Numbered from the stretch's first letter, positions 1 to 10,058 are shown. The stretch is DNA of 64,000 bases from Candidatus Lambdaproteobacteria bacterium RIFOXYD2_FULL_56_26 (GCA_001783715.1 MFNF01000050.1:1-64000); one strand, 5' to 3'. Notes: generated by a model not told the origin, from the sequence alone. Made by a program: numbers and translations.

Positions 1-123
1 GCTGGAAGAGTCATGGCATCCCACTTAAGAGGTTTGATAAGTGGGGCATGACAGCATTTTATCGAATTGTCAATCTCGTGACTACACTATCTAGAGTTCC
101 AGTTTAGCTGATGTGACAGCTTT

Positions 124-1561
<1,438 letters not shown>

Positions 1562-1562
<1 letters not shown>

Positions 1563-2704
1563 TAGTCTTCCTCGGCGAGCACTTCCACCAGTTTGGCGGC
1601 AATGTTCCTATAGGCCTTGGCGGCAGCGGACTGGGGAGCAGAAACCACCACCGGCTGCCCTTCATCGCCGCCCAAGCGTACTGCCAGTTCAATCGGTACT
1701 GAGCCCAAGAAGGCATATCCCTGTTCCTTGGATTCGGTCTGGGCTCCCCCTTTGGAGAAGATCGGGGTTTCCTTGGAGCAGTGGGGGCAGATGAAGCTCG
1801 ACATGTTTTCCACCATGCCCAAGATCGGGATGTTGACCTTTTCAAACATCTTGACCGCCTTCCTTGCATCCAAAAGGGCCACGTCCTGGGGGGTGCAGAC
1901 GATCACTGCCCCGGAGGCCTCGGTCATCTGGGCCAGGGTGATCTGTACGTCCCCGGTGCCGGGGGGCAGGTCGATGATCATGTAGTCCCCGCCGGGCCAT
2001 TGGGTGTCCCGCAGCATCTGTTCGATCACCTGGTGGGCCATGGGGCCCCGCCATACCACCGCCTCGCTTTCGTCGATCAGGTTGCCCATGGACATAAATT
2101 CGATCCCATGCCGACTGATCGGCATCAACTGCTGGCCGACCACCTCGCTAAACTCGCCCCGGCTGCCCATCATAGTGGGCAAGGAGGGGCCGTAGATGTC
2201 GGCATCCAGGAGAGAAACCTTTTTACCCAAGGCCACCAGAGAGAGGGCGAGGTTAACCGCCGTGGTGGACTTGCCCACCCCGCCTTTGCCGCTGGCCACC
2301 AACACCACTTGGCCATATTCGCCCAGGTAGCTCCGTTTTTGCGGAGCCGGGGCATGGGGGTGGGCGTGGGCGTGGTCATGGGCATGGGGGTGGGCGTGCC
2401 CATGTTCATGTCCATGGTGGTGATGTTCATGGGCGGCCAAGGTTTTTTGGGCTTCCTCAAAGGTGGCCACTACATTGATCCCCACCTCATCAATCCCGTC
2501 GCAGCCTTTGAGGGCCGCCTCGATCCCCTGGGTTAGGCCATTGGTGAAGCTTTCATGTTCGTGGTCGATCACCAGCAAGACCTCCGCCCGGTTGCCGATC
2601 ACCTCCAGGCTGAACACCTTGTCGGATTCCAACAGATTTTGGCCGGAGTCGCCAAAGGGGATCAGGGCAAATGCGTCACGAATCTGTTGTTCTAATGGGT
2701 CCAT
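1562..2704 (-). CDS. mrp: Mrp/ApbC-family Fe-S cluster carrier ATPase with His-rich linker
   Basis: P-loop ATPase that binds and hands on Fe-S clusters in the cytoplasm. Order of parts in the 380 residues: an N-terminal MIP18/DUF59-like domain (about 5-88), a histidine-rich linker (92-117, 15 His in 26 residues), then the ParA/Mrp ATPase with deviant Walker [10 protein letters not shown] (139-147) and the cluster ligands C306-P-H-C309. Family proteins normally have a short unremarkable linker, so the His run is the odd feature; it could bind Zn, Ni, Cu or Fe. Its stop overlaps the next gene's GTG. ATG start at 2702-2704. Confidence 0.95.
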
Positions 2705-2824
2705 GAGGTCAGGTCTGGGAAAGGGGTCTTTGGTTGTGGTGCTACTGCAATTGGGCTCTGTCTTTCTTTTTAGCCTTTTGCCGCCCGCCGATCAAGGGCC
2801 AAACCGCTTCTTGTGTGGGACTGG

Positions 2825-3352
2825 TTACTTTTTCTTTGGCCGGAAGGCGACTACGACCGAGGGGTCGGTCTCTAAGCTCGGGCCTTCAATCAATTCGATA
2901 CAATAGGGGACCGCCTCAAAGAGTTCGGTCAAGGTTTCATCGATCGACTTGGGTGCCCCCGGCAGGTTGATCACCAAGCTTCTGCCCCGGACCACCGCCA
3001 CCTGCCTCGACAAAATGGCAGTAGGGACATACCTGAGGCTGATCTGACGCATCCGTTCCCCAAACCCGTCCATCACTTTATGGGCAATGGCCAAGGTCGC
3101 CTCGGGGGTCACGTCCCGCAAGGCCGGGCCGGTGCCGCCGGTGGTCAGGACCAAAGCGCAGCCTTCTTGGTCGCAAAGCTCAACCAAGGCCTTTTCGATC
3201 AGCCCCTGTTCATCGGGGACCAACCGGGAAACCGGTTCAAACGAGGTGACCAAAACCCGGGTCAGCCACTCCTTAATTTTGGGGCCGCCCAGGTCCTCGT
3301 ATTCCCCCCGGAAGGCCCGGTCGCTTACGGTCAAAACTCCAATCTTCACCAT
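2825..3352 (-). CDS. mog: Molybdopterin adenylyltransferase, Mog/MoaB type
   Basis: Adenylylates molybdopterin before molybdenum insertion. The 175-residue protein shows the MPT-binding motif TTGGTG (70-75) followed by RDVTPEAT, and a C-terminal LPGAPK segment. The frame stays open upstream to 3457, but the family start GVLTVSDRAF directly follows the ATG at 3350-3352, and a longer form would run into the divergent gene at 3424. No other molybdenum cofactor gene is in the window. Mog and MoaB cannot be separated from this sequence alone. Confidence 0.93.
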   Translation of the reverse strand: MVKIGVLTVSDRAFRGEYEDLGGPKIKEWLTRVLVTSFEPVSRLVPDEQGLIEKALVELCDQEGCALVLTTGGTGPALRDVTPEATLAIAHKVMDGFGERMRQISLRYVPTAILSRQVAVVRGRSLVINLPGAPKSIDETLTELFEAVPYCIELIEGPSLETDPSVVVAFRPKKK

Positions 3353-3423
3353 CGTTGAAAGCGCTTCTGGTAGGTTGACAAAGGCCGCCTTGAGGGCTAC
3401 CCCCAAGGAAACGGGAAAACAAG

Positions 3424-4158
3424 ATGACCGAAACCGAATACCACCAGTGGACCTCACTGGGCCACCAGCTCACCGACCAAGGGTTTGCCGCCCTCGCCCA
3501 AGGACGGGGCGAGTGGGGCCAGACCCAACTGGAATTGGCTCAGACCTACTTTGAACGGGCCCAAGACCGGCACTGGTTGACCTACCTCTTCCACCAGCGG
3601 TTTTTGTACCACCGGAGCCAACCGGACCCTACCCCGGCCTTCACCTTGGCGCACCGGGTCTTGGAAGGCTACCGGGCCTGCTTTGACCCCAAAGGGCAGA
3701 TCCAATCCCTGCTGGAATGGGCCCACCTGTGCGGCGGTGCCGGGGAGCCCTACAAGGCTTTCTCTTTGCTGGCCAACGCCCTGGCCCTGGCCAAAGCCCA
3801 GGCCCCCCAACTGGTCTATCTGGTGCTTTGCGCCCAAGGGGCGGAGCACTTGGAGGCAGGGGAATTTGCCCAAGCGGCCCTGACCTTGGACCAAGCCCTG
3901 ACCAAAGGGGCGCAGGCAGATGCTTGGCAAAAGGCTTGGTGCTTTGAGACCCTAGGCCGGGCCTTTCTGGGGGTTTATCGTCCCCAAAAGGCGGAGCGGT
4001 TTTTTAGGCTGGCCCTGGCCGAGTTTTTGGACCTCAAGGACAAAGCGGCAGTGAGCCGAAATTTCCATCCCTTGGTTGAGCTTGAAGGGCTCCTGGGGAC
4101 CGGTTTTTCCCGGTCCGACCTTTGCTTGGCAGCTCGGTCCTGCCTCAAGGAAGCCTGA
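3424..4158 (+). CDS. TPR-like cytoplasmic protein, function unknown
   Basis: A 244-residue all-helical protein. Repeated Ala/Leu/Gln-rich helix pairs (for example around GEPYKAFSLLANALALAKAQ and GEFAQAALTLDQAL) have TPR spacing and consensus residues, so a protein-protein scaffold is likely. No signal peptide or membrane segment is visible. It is transcribed away from mog with a 71-base gap and converges on the Grx-DUF302 gene with only 11 bases between the stops. Partner and role cannot be read from the sequence. Confidence 0.7.
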   Translation: MTETEYHQWTSLGHQLTDQGFAALAQGRGEWGQTQLELAQTYFERAQDRHWLTYLFHQRFLYHRSQPDPTPAFTLAHRVLEGYRACFDPKGQIQSLLEWAHLCGGAGEPYKAFSLLANALALAKAQAPQLVYLVLCAQGAEHLEAGEFAQAALTLDQALTKGAQADAWQKAWCFETLGRAFLGVYRPQKAERFFRLALAEFLDLKDKAAVSRNFHPLVELEGLLGTGFSRSDLCLAARSCLKEA

Positions 4159-4169
4159 ATTGGGCCTGT

Positions 4170-4814
4170 TCAAGCCAAAGTGGCAATCGCCTTTTTGAGC
4201 AACTCAGCCACTTCCTTGGCCAGCGGCATCATGTCTTCCCGGCCTACCGGCGCAAACATCTTGACCGGATGGGCGGCGACCACCTCGATCTTGCCGGCCC
4301 CGGATTCACGAATCACCACGTTGCAAGGCAACAGTAGCCCCAGGTCCGGCTCGGCGGCAATGCCCTTGGAGGCATAGCCGGGGTTGCAAAACCCCAGGAT
4401 CCCGTAAGGAGCCATGTCCAGGTCCAGTTTGGTTTTCATGGTTTTTTTTACGTCAATCTCGGTCAGCAGGCCAAACCCAACGGCCTTAAAGGCCTCGATG
4501 GCCTTAGCCCGGACCTCGTCGTAGCTGCCCAAAACCTGGGTGCGTATCCCCAGGTCGGCACCGGACATCGGCTGGGAGCCGTAGGTTTGGTCCAGGTAGG
4601 CCAATATTTTGGAAGAGTCGGAAATTTTGTTGGCCCCGTCCACCAAAAACGGCACCCCGGATTGGCCGCTGAGCGCCTTGAGTTCCGCCCGGTCCTCGCC
4701 TTGGGCAGGAACCGTTTTGACTTGGTAGGAAAACCCCAGAAAATCGAGTTTTCTGCGAACTAGATGACAGTAAGGGCAATCTTCCAAGTTGTATAAAACC
4801 AGTTCATGATCCAT
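4170..4814 (-). CDS. Glutaredoxin/GST-N-like domain fused to DUF302
   Basis: A 214-residue two-domain protein. Residues 1-80 are a thioredoxin-fold glutaredoxin/GST-N domain with the redox motif C13-P-Y-C16 and the conserved SGVPFLVDG. Residues about 90-205 form a DUF302 domain. DUF302 is widespread in sulfur-oxidising and metal-stressed bacteria and its biochemistry is unsettled. No export signal is seen, so it is probably cytoplasmic. Its ATG lies 10 bases from the start of the divergent small gene at 4825, and an ArsR-type regulator is 300 bases away. A thiol, persulfide or metal stress role is inferred. Confidence 0.85.
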   Translation of the reverse strand: MDHELVLYNLEDCPYCHLVRRKLDFLGFSYQVKTVPAQGEDRAELKALSGQSGVPFLVDGANKISDSSKILAYLDQTYGSQPMSGADLGIRTQVLGSYDEVRAKAIEAFKAVGFGLLTEIDVKKTMKTKLDLDMAPYGILGFCNPGYASKGIAAEPDLGLLLPCNVVIRESGAGKIEVVAAHPVKMFAPVGREDMMPLAKEVAELLKKAIATLA

Positions 4815-4824
4815 AGGAGGCCTT

Positions 4825-5040
4825 TTGAATTTTGAGTCTTTGCTTGATTACAAGTTGCTGATCCCCGCTGCCATCATGCTCGGATTGGCACCGTTTGTGC
4901 CGGAACCGCACTTGGTGGAAAAACTGAGGATGTTGGTAAACGGAGACCTGAGAAAACCGATCGACATCTTTGACCTCTTTTTCCACAGCTGGCCTTTGGG
5001 GCTTTTGGGGTACAAGCTGGTCAAGGATTACCTGCTCTGA
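4825..5040 (+). CDS. Small membrane protein (71 aa), RND-associated-like family
   Basis: Starts at TTG with a strong ribosome site TAGGAGG four bases upstream, placed inside the 10-base gap to the divergent gene. One hydrophobic segment (LLIPAAIMLGLAPFVP) is followed by a charged stretch and a second weakly hydrophobic end (HSWPLGLLGYKLVKDYLL). The wording APFVPEPHLVEKLRML...PIDIFDLFFH resembles short proteins sometimes labelled RND transporter in databases; I recall this pattern but cannot check it. Its promoter must lie inside the opposite-strand Grx-DUF302 gene. Confidence 0.65.
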   Translation: MNFESLLDYKLLIPAAIMLGLAPFVPEPHLVEKLRMLVNGDLRKPIDIFDLFFHSWPLGLLGYKLVKDYLL

Positions 5041-5045
5041 GCAAC

Positions 5046-5071
5046 AGCCTAGAGGTTAAAGCCTCTAGGCT
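5046..5071. terminator. Perfect inverted repeat between convergent genes
   Basis: A 10-bp perfect stem (AGCCTAGAGG / CCTCTAGGCT) with a 6-base loop lies 6 bases after the stop of the small membrane gene and just beyond the arsR stop on the other strand. Position suggests a two-way terminator, though neither strand has a T tract after the stem. Confidence 0.55.
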
Positions 5072-5094
5072 ACAGTAAGCCCAACTACAAGGAT

Positions 5095-5451
5095 TCAGTG
5101 GGCGGCGCAAAAAATCGTTTGGATCTTTTCAAAGAGCCCCACCATGTCTTGGTTGGCTACCGAATAAAGGGAAAAGTTCCCCTGCCTGCGGCTGGTCAAA
5201 ATCCCTCGGTCCTTGAGCAAGGAAAGGTGCTGGCTCAAGGTGGCCTGGGCGATTCCTACGTACTGCTCCAACTGTTGGACCGAATGTTCGCCGGTCTGGA
5301 GCACACACAAAATCTTCAGCCGTTGCGGATGGGCCAATACTTTGAGGCAGCGAACAGCCTTGTCGATGTTTTCCTCTTGATCGTCAAACAAGGCCTCTAA
5401 GGTTTTGACCAAGTTGGGATTGGATTCAAGGGACTTTTTATTCATGTTCAT
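5095..5451 (-). CDS. ArsR-family winged-helix regulator with BigR/SqrR-like cysteine pair
   Basis: A 118-residue ArsR/SmtB repressor; recognition region VGIAQATLSQHLSLLKDRGIL (about 65-85) and wing RRQGNFSLYSV are clear. It lacks the ELCVCDL arsenic motif. Cysteines are at 35, 49 and 115. C49 in the helix LKILCVL and C115 near the C-terminus are 66 residues apart, the same spacing as the C42/C108 (BigR) and C41/C107 (SqrR) pairs that form a tetrasulfide with persulfides. I therefore infer a sulfide/persulfide sensor. It probably controls itself and perhaps the adjacent Grx-DUF302 gene. Confidence 0.9.
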   Translation of the reverse strand: MNMNKKSLESNPNLVKTLEALFDDQEENIDKAVRCLKVLAHPQRLKILCVLQTGEHSVQQLEQYVGIAQATLSQHLSLLKDRGILTSRRQGNFSLYSVANQDMVGLFEKIQTIFCAAH

Positions 5452-5474
5452 CCTGCCTTTAGGGAAACGATGTT

Positions 5475-5526
5475 ATAAGCTTATCTTAATATTCCCATGT
5501 TACAAACTGAAACTTATTCTGAATAA
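5475..5526. promoter_or_regulatory. Candidate operator region upstream of the ArsR-type gene
   Basis: This AT-rich stretch, 24-75 bases before the arsR ATG, holds a perfect 10-base palindrome ATAAGCTTAT (5475-5484) and a 6-bp inverted repeat TTATTC-T-GAATAA (5514-5526). Such paired AT-rich repeats are typical of ArsR-family operators. No binding data; inferred from position and symmetry. Confidence 0.45.
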
Positions 5527-5675
5527 CCTGTCAGCAAAGTCAAGTTAAACTTTTGGGCAGGGCCAATCCAAACCTCCATCCCCGAGTTGCAACCCTTTAG
5601 GGAGAAAGACCCGGCAGGCTCCAGGGCAATAAAAAAAGAGGGGCTGCTAAAAAGGGGAGGGGGATAAAAAGAACA

Positions 5676-5703
5676 GGCCGGGGAGAAAAAACCCTCCCCG
5701 GCC
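5676..5703 (-). terminator. Hairpin after the GH57 gene
   Basis: GC-rich 10-bp perfect stem GGCCGGGGAG / CTCCCCGGCC with an 8-base A-rich loop, 11 bases past the stop of the minus-strand GH57 gene. Downstream on that strand there is a short T-rich stretch rather than a clean T run. Confidence 0.6.
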
Positions 5704-5713
5704 CCAAAAACGG

Positions 5714-8700
5714 TCAGTTCAAGCGGTAATAATCGCCGATTTCGGGGACCATGTCGTTTTCATACCGCCGGAAGGCGAGAAACTCTTGGTCTTCGATCCG
5801 GTTGTCCACCAGGGTCTTGAGCTTGTAGAAGTAATCCAAGTATTTGAGGATCTCCCGGACCATATCTTCTTCAAAGGAGCCCGAGATGATCACAAAGGTG
5901 AGGTCCGAAGACTCGGCCCGCATCAGTTCGATCCCCATTTGTTCGACACAGCGTCGGAAGAAGGGCGGAAGCTCTTCCCTGACCCCTTGGCCCAGGTAAT
6001 GGGTCAGGATCCCATCGGCCCGCTCCAGCTCCCGTTGGGCCCAAGCGACTTTGGGGTCGGTCCAACGGACATGGCTGGCTTCGTGGCCCCAGGTGCTGGG
6101 GTTGGGTCTGGCTTCGGGCAGGTGCGGGTAGCCCACCAAATAATGGCTGGGGGTCACCAGACCGATGTGGTCGGAGGCACGGTGGAACTCCCGGAGTAAC
6201 TCCTCCAAAAACACTGGCCCTTCCGCCCAATGGTGGCCAAAGAGTTCCGCATCGTAGGTGCAAGTCAAAAGCGGAGTGGAAGGCATACCCCAATGCATCA
6301 GCTCGTCGGTCTTGGCGCAAAGCTTCCGGTAGAAGTCTTGGGCCAACTCTCGGGCCACCTGATGGGCCCGGTCGGGATCATAAGGGGCCTTTTGCTCGCT
6401 GGTTTTGCTGGTGATCCGCTTGAGCGGCAGGCCCCAATGGCGGTGGTGGTATTCCCGGAAGTCCGGGTGCCCGGCATAGCCGATCTCAGCGTCCCACACC
6501 TGAACCCGGCCCATACGGCTACGCCCGAAAGCCACTACGTTGCTGCCCGGATGGACCAGGGGGTTGAATTCTTCACTGTTGGTCCGAGCCGAAGCCCCCA
6601 ACACCGCTTCTGCTTCCACAAAATAATAATGCAGTCCTTCCTTCTCTAGCCATCCGTCCACGCCGGGGAAGCAGCTGTTCTCGGCCAGCCAGATCCCCCG
6701 GGGTCGGTCCCCGAAGATCCGGTGGTGGGTCCTTGCCGCCAGGGCAATCTGGGCATCCAGAGAGTCGGGCATACTTTCGAGGCAAGCGGGCATGCCGTGG
6801 GTCAAGGTGCAGGTCGATATCTCCAGGAAGCCTGAAAGTTCCAGGCTGCGGAAAGCACCGATCATGTCCTTGTGGATCACTTGGTGGTAAAAGTGGTCCA
6901 AGTTGTTCAACTGGTCCAGGTGCTTTTGGGCCGCCCAGATGTAGGCAGGCGGCTCCAGCCGGGCCTTCATCAAGGCGATTTGCGCCTTGGTGTGGCGTAT
7001 CAGACGGGCCAAAAAGCGGCTCAGGTAGTCCTTGAACCTGGGGTGGCTGATCATGTAGGCTACCGGCGGGCTGATGTCCAGGCTGACCTGAAAGTCCACA
7101 CCCTCGTTGGCAAGGTTCCGAAAGACCATCAAAAGCGGCATCCAGCTGTCCAGACAGTTGCGCAAAGCCCATTCCCCCGGCGGGTTGTGGACCTCCGCCC
7201 CCTCTTGGGTGCGGATCGGCCAGGGCATGTCCTTGAGGTAGCTGTCCCTAAACGGTTCGATCCGAAAGAGATTGGGCGAGTGCATGTGCAGGTGCAACAT
7301 CACCTTGCCCTTGTTGTTGCTGTCCTGGCCCCGTTGGTGCCGCACCTCCCGCTGGCTGGTGTGGTACCAGGAAGCCCCCAGGCCCCGAACCGGGGCTTCG
7401 TTGGTGGCCCGGTCAAAGAGCGGACGAGGGGTGGTCAGGCTTTTGGAAACCGGGGTCAGCGCCGCTTCGTTGGAATAATGCCGGACAACGATCTCCGCCG
7501 AAAAACAACGGTCCGGTTCCACCTGGATATACAGGTTTTGGTGTTCCGAGAAGCAGTCCGCCAAGTGGCACTCCAGGTCCTTGCGTTCGATCCTCCGTCC
7601 CAAGTATTCTTCATGGATCTTGAGGTAAAAGCCCACCTGCTCCAGCCCGACCTTCCAGGTCTCGGCCAGAAACTTTTCCACTCCCTTTTGCTCCAACTCC
7701 CACCAAACCAGAATCCGTCGGTCACTGTGGGGCTTGAGCACTACTTTGGGGGTGAAGTGGTCCCGGTACACCTTGCCGGACTCGAACAGCACCAGTTCCT
7801 TGGCGGGCTCTTCCAGGTCGTACAGCACAAAGGCGGCGGAAAACTCTTCCCCGGCCTCGCCGGGGGTCCAGTCCCATTTGGTGGAATGGGCCAGCTCCCG
7901 TTGGAATTCCTGCCAAGGGTGGGAGGGGATCTTAAAATGCAGCACCATCTCCACCAGCGCTTGGTCCCAAAAGGCGTGGGGGTTCATCTCGAACAGGCTT
8001 TTCCTGGCCCCGGCCACCTCTTCGGGGGTCAGGCTCAAGGTCTTCACTTCCGGGCCAAACTGCTTGTCCAGCAACCTGGCCTTAAAAAACTCCCGGTGCC
8101 GGGTGGTAATCTCCAAGGTAACCCGCCAAGCCTCGACCTCCAAAGGCTCCTTGAGGCTCCATTCTTCGGTTTGGATCAGCTTGACCAACCCCAAGTCCGG
8201 CTGGGCCGAGTAGCCCCACTGACGCAGCTCCCATACTGTCTGCCGGTCTTCGGAAAAAACCAACTTACCCATCACCTGCTGGGCGGGGGTTTTGGGGAAC
8301 TTGGCCTTGAAGGAACGTTCAAAAAAGCCCTTCATGTCGTGGAAAGGCTCGATTTCCGCCCGGGTCTTGAAGGCCGGGACAGGAGCGGTGGCCCGGAAAA
8401 AGAAGAAGGCCGGTTTGTGTTCTTCCAAGGTCAGTTCCAAGAGGGCGACCACTTCACAGGCCCCCAGGTTGGTGTGGGCGGTGAACAACTTCTCGCCGCC
8501 GACCATCTGGGCCGTCACCTCGACCGGGCGGCCTTGGATCCAACATTCGGGCAGGTGGTGGATGTGTAAGGTTTCAATCTTCCGCTGGTCGGCCCAAATC
8601 TCCACCCATTCGCCCTTGCCTTGAGACGAAAGGCTCTGGAGGTCCAGATTGCCCCAAACCAGCTTGTAAAGATTTTCATGTTCCTCCACCAAGTCCACCC

Positions 8701-8986
8701 AAGGGAGCGGCTTAAATTCCGATTCCACCTGGTAAGACAAAAAGGGAACCTTGAGCAGCTCCACCTTGTAGGAGGCTCCTGCCCGGAGGCCGAAGTAGAG
8801 GGGCCCCGAAGAGTTGGGTCTGGCGTACTCCACCGCCAAGGTGCCGACCTTAGGGGTGATCCGTACCAAAAAGTATTCGGAGGTGATGTCGATCGAAGGG
8901 AGCTTTTGCCAGTCAAAATAAAGCTCTACAAAAGGGCCGATCGCTTGGATCAGGGTCATGCCCTGGGTTTGGTACTGCCGGTTCAT
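5714..8986 (-). CDS. GH57 alpha-glucan-active protein with DUF4912 and DUF1957 parts
   Basis: A 1090-residue cytoplasmic protein, far longer than ordinary GH57 branching enzymes (about 500-700). Residues about 20-170 match a DUF4912-type sugar-binding-like domain (ITSEYFLVRITP...ASYKVELL). About 180-550 is unassigned, with a possible second copy of the same type. The GH57 barrel begins near 563 (LHLHMHSPN), with the probable nucleophile E769 in GIWLAEN and acid D912 in YDAELFGHHW. The DUF1957-type C-terminal helical region includes SSDLTFVIISG (1026-1036). Branching enzyme or 4-alpha-glucanotransferase are both possible. No other glycogen gene is adjacent. Confidence 0.88.
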   Translation of the reverse strand: MNRQYQTQGMTLIQAIGPFVELYFDWQKLPSIDITSEYFLVRITPKVGTLAVEYARPNSSGPLYFGLRAGASYKVELLKVPFLSYQVESEFKPLPWVDLVEEHENLYKLVWGNLDLQSLSSQGKGEWVEIWADQRKIETLHIHHLPECWIQGRPVEVTAQMVGGEKLFTAHTNLGACEVVALLELTLEEHKPAFFFFRATAPVPAFKTRAEIEPFHDMKGFFERSFKAKFPKTPAQQVMGKLVFSEDRQTVWELRQWGYSAQPDLGLVKLIQTEEWSLKEPLEVEAWRVTLEITTRHREFFKARLLDKQFGPEVKTLSLTPEEVAGARKSLFEMNPHAFWDQALVEMVLHFKIPSHPWQEFQRELAHSTKWDWTPGEAGEEFSAAFVLYDLEEPAKELVLFESGKVYRDHFTPKVVLKPHSDRRILVWWELEQKGVEKFLAETWKVGLEQVGFYLKIHEEYLGRRIERKDLECHLADCFSEHQNLYIQVEPDRCFSAEIVVRHYSNEAALTPVSKSLTTPRPLFDRATNEAPVRGLGASWYHTSQREVRHQRGQDSNNKGKVMLHLHMHSPNLFRIEPFRDSYLKDMPWPIRTQEGAEVHNPPGEWALRNCLDSWMPLLMVFRNLANEGVDFQVSLDISPPVAYMISHPRFKDYLSRFLARLIRHTKAQIALMKARLEPPAYIWAAQKHLDQLNNLDHFYHQVIHKDMIGAFRSLELSGFLEISTCTLTHGMPACLESMPDSLDAQIALAARTHHRIFGDRPRGIWLAENSCFPGVDGWLEKEGLHYYFVEAEAVLGASARTNSEEFNPLVHPGSNVVAFGRSRMGRVQVWDAEIGYAGHPDFREYHHRHWGLPLKRITSKTSEQKAPYDPDRAHQVARELAQDFYRKLCAKTDELMHWGMPSTPLLTCTYDAELFGHHWAEGPVFLEELLREFHRASDHIGLVTPSHYLVGYPHLPEARPNPSTWGHEASHVRWTDPKVAWAQRELERADGILTHYLGQGVREELPPFFRRCVEQMGIELMRAESSDLTFVIISGSFEEDMVREILKYLDYFYKLKTLVDNRIEDQEFLAFRRYENDMVPEIGDYYRLN

Positions 8987-8999
8987 GGCACAATGGGGA

Positions 9000-9608
9000 T
9001 CAGGTTAGTCTAAGCTCCCTATAAAGGCGGATCGCCTTCCAATAAGGCAGGGTGGCCACAAAGAGGACCAGGGCCCCAAACAGTTTCCAGGTGATGAGAT
9101 GCACCTCCAATTCCAGGTTGGTCCTTCCTTCAAAATCGCTGACCAACCGCAACCTTGCCCCTTGGGGCACCAACGCAAACACCCCGGCCAAGACCCCCTG
9201 TTGGTAGGCATCCCCGCCGCCGTAACGGACTAAAAGCCGCTCCAGCCGCAAAGCGGCCCAAAGCCTTCCGGCCAAAACCTTGACCCGGTCCAGCAGGATC
9301 CCCTTGATCGGGTGGCCCCAGATCCGGAGCAGGTCCTTGAACCCAACCTTTTGTTTTTCCTGTTTCTTTTTTTTGTTCTTGGCCTTTTCTGGCTTGGCCG
9401 GGGCTTCCGGTGGGGCAGGCTTTTCCTCAAGCCCCTTTTTCAGCCCAAAAACCGAAACCCCTTTTTTTCCGCCTTCCAGCCAGAACCCGAGCCCTCCCCA
9501 GGCCATTTCAAAACAAAGGGGACTCAAGACAAACCGAAGACGAACGGGAAAGGCAAGCGGACAAAGGGCCAAACCCAACAACAGGAGGGACCAACCAACC
9601 CAAACCAT
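9000..9608 (-). CDS. DUF2953-like membrane protein
   Basis: 202 residues with an N-terminal membrane segment (WVGWSLLLLGLALCPLAFPV), a very basic middle stretch (KNKKKKQEKQK, about 78-88), an amphipathic region and a C-terminal hydrophobic segment (LFGALVLFVATLPYW). The layout and the C-terminal block match DUF2953 proteins, the family of Bacillus YtfI. It lies 3 bases downstream of the GerW/YtfJ gene, the same pairing as ytfI-ytfJ in Bacillus. Function is unknown; the family call is moderate because the sequence is short on strict motifs. Confidence 0.7.
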   Translation of the reverse strand: MVWVGWSLLLLGLALCPLAFPVRLRFVLSPLCFEMAWGGLGFWLEGGKKGVSVFGLKKGLEEKPAPPEAPAKPEKAKNKKKKQEKQKVGFKDLLRIWGHPIKGILLDRVKVLAGRLWAALRLERLLVRYGGGDAYQQGVLAGVFALVPQGARLRLVSDFEGRTNLELEVHLITWKLFGALVLFVATLPYWKAIRLYRELRLT

Positions 9609-9611
9609 CGG

Positions 9612-9986
9612 TTACACCGACTCTGCCGGGGGGGCTTTCTTTTTGGTGGCCTTCTCGTACAGCCCCAGCAGTCGGTCCAGGACCTCGGGGACCTTGTCCA
9701 TCAGGTTTTCAATGCTGCCGGTGGCCAAGCTGTGGATGGAAACCTGTCCGTCCCGGATCACCAAAAAGGCTTCCGGGGTCAAAACCACTCCACCCCCGCC
9801 GCCGCCACCTTCGCCGTCCTTGGTGGTCTGTCCGTTGCCGAAGCCGAAGCCGATCTTCACCGAGTTGACCGGGATCAAGGTCACTTCGCCCACCTGGTAG
9901 GGCTCCCCGAAGACAGTTTCGGACTTGATCAGGTTCTTCAGCTGGGGGATAAAATCCTGTAGAAGGCCGTTTTTCATATTCTCCAT
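9612..9986 (-). CDS. GerW/YtfJ family protein
   Basis: A 124-residue protein with the family hallmarks: VGEPYQVGEVTLIPVNSVKIGFGFG-like core (VFGEPYQVGEVTLIPV), a run of seven glycines (about 60-66) and the closing EAFLVIRDGQV block. GerW is needed for spore germination in Bacillus, but homologues are common in bacteria that do not sporulate and their role there is unknown. No sporulation gene is present here. It forms a two-gene unit with the DUF2953-like gene downstream. Confidence 0.9.
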   Translation of the reverse strand: MENMKNGLLQDFIPQLKNLIKSETVFGEPYQVGEVTLIPVNSVKIGFGFGNGQTTKDGEGGGGGGGVVLTPEAFLVIRDGQVSIHSLATGSIENLMDKVPEVLDRLLGLYEKATKKKAPPAESV

Positions 9987-10058
9987 GGTGCATTCTCCTC
10001 TGCGCCAAAGGTATCCGTTTTTGGCTCTTATGACAAAGGTATTTTTTTTAAGCTTCCC

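Noticed and set aside
3353-3457. Longer mog start at 3457
   Set aside because: It would overlap the divergent TPR gene and adds no family sequence; the ATG at 3350-3352 fits.
9612-9986. Sporulation ability inferred from GerW
   Set aside because: GerW homologues are common in non-spore-formers and no spo genes are present.
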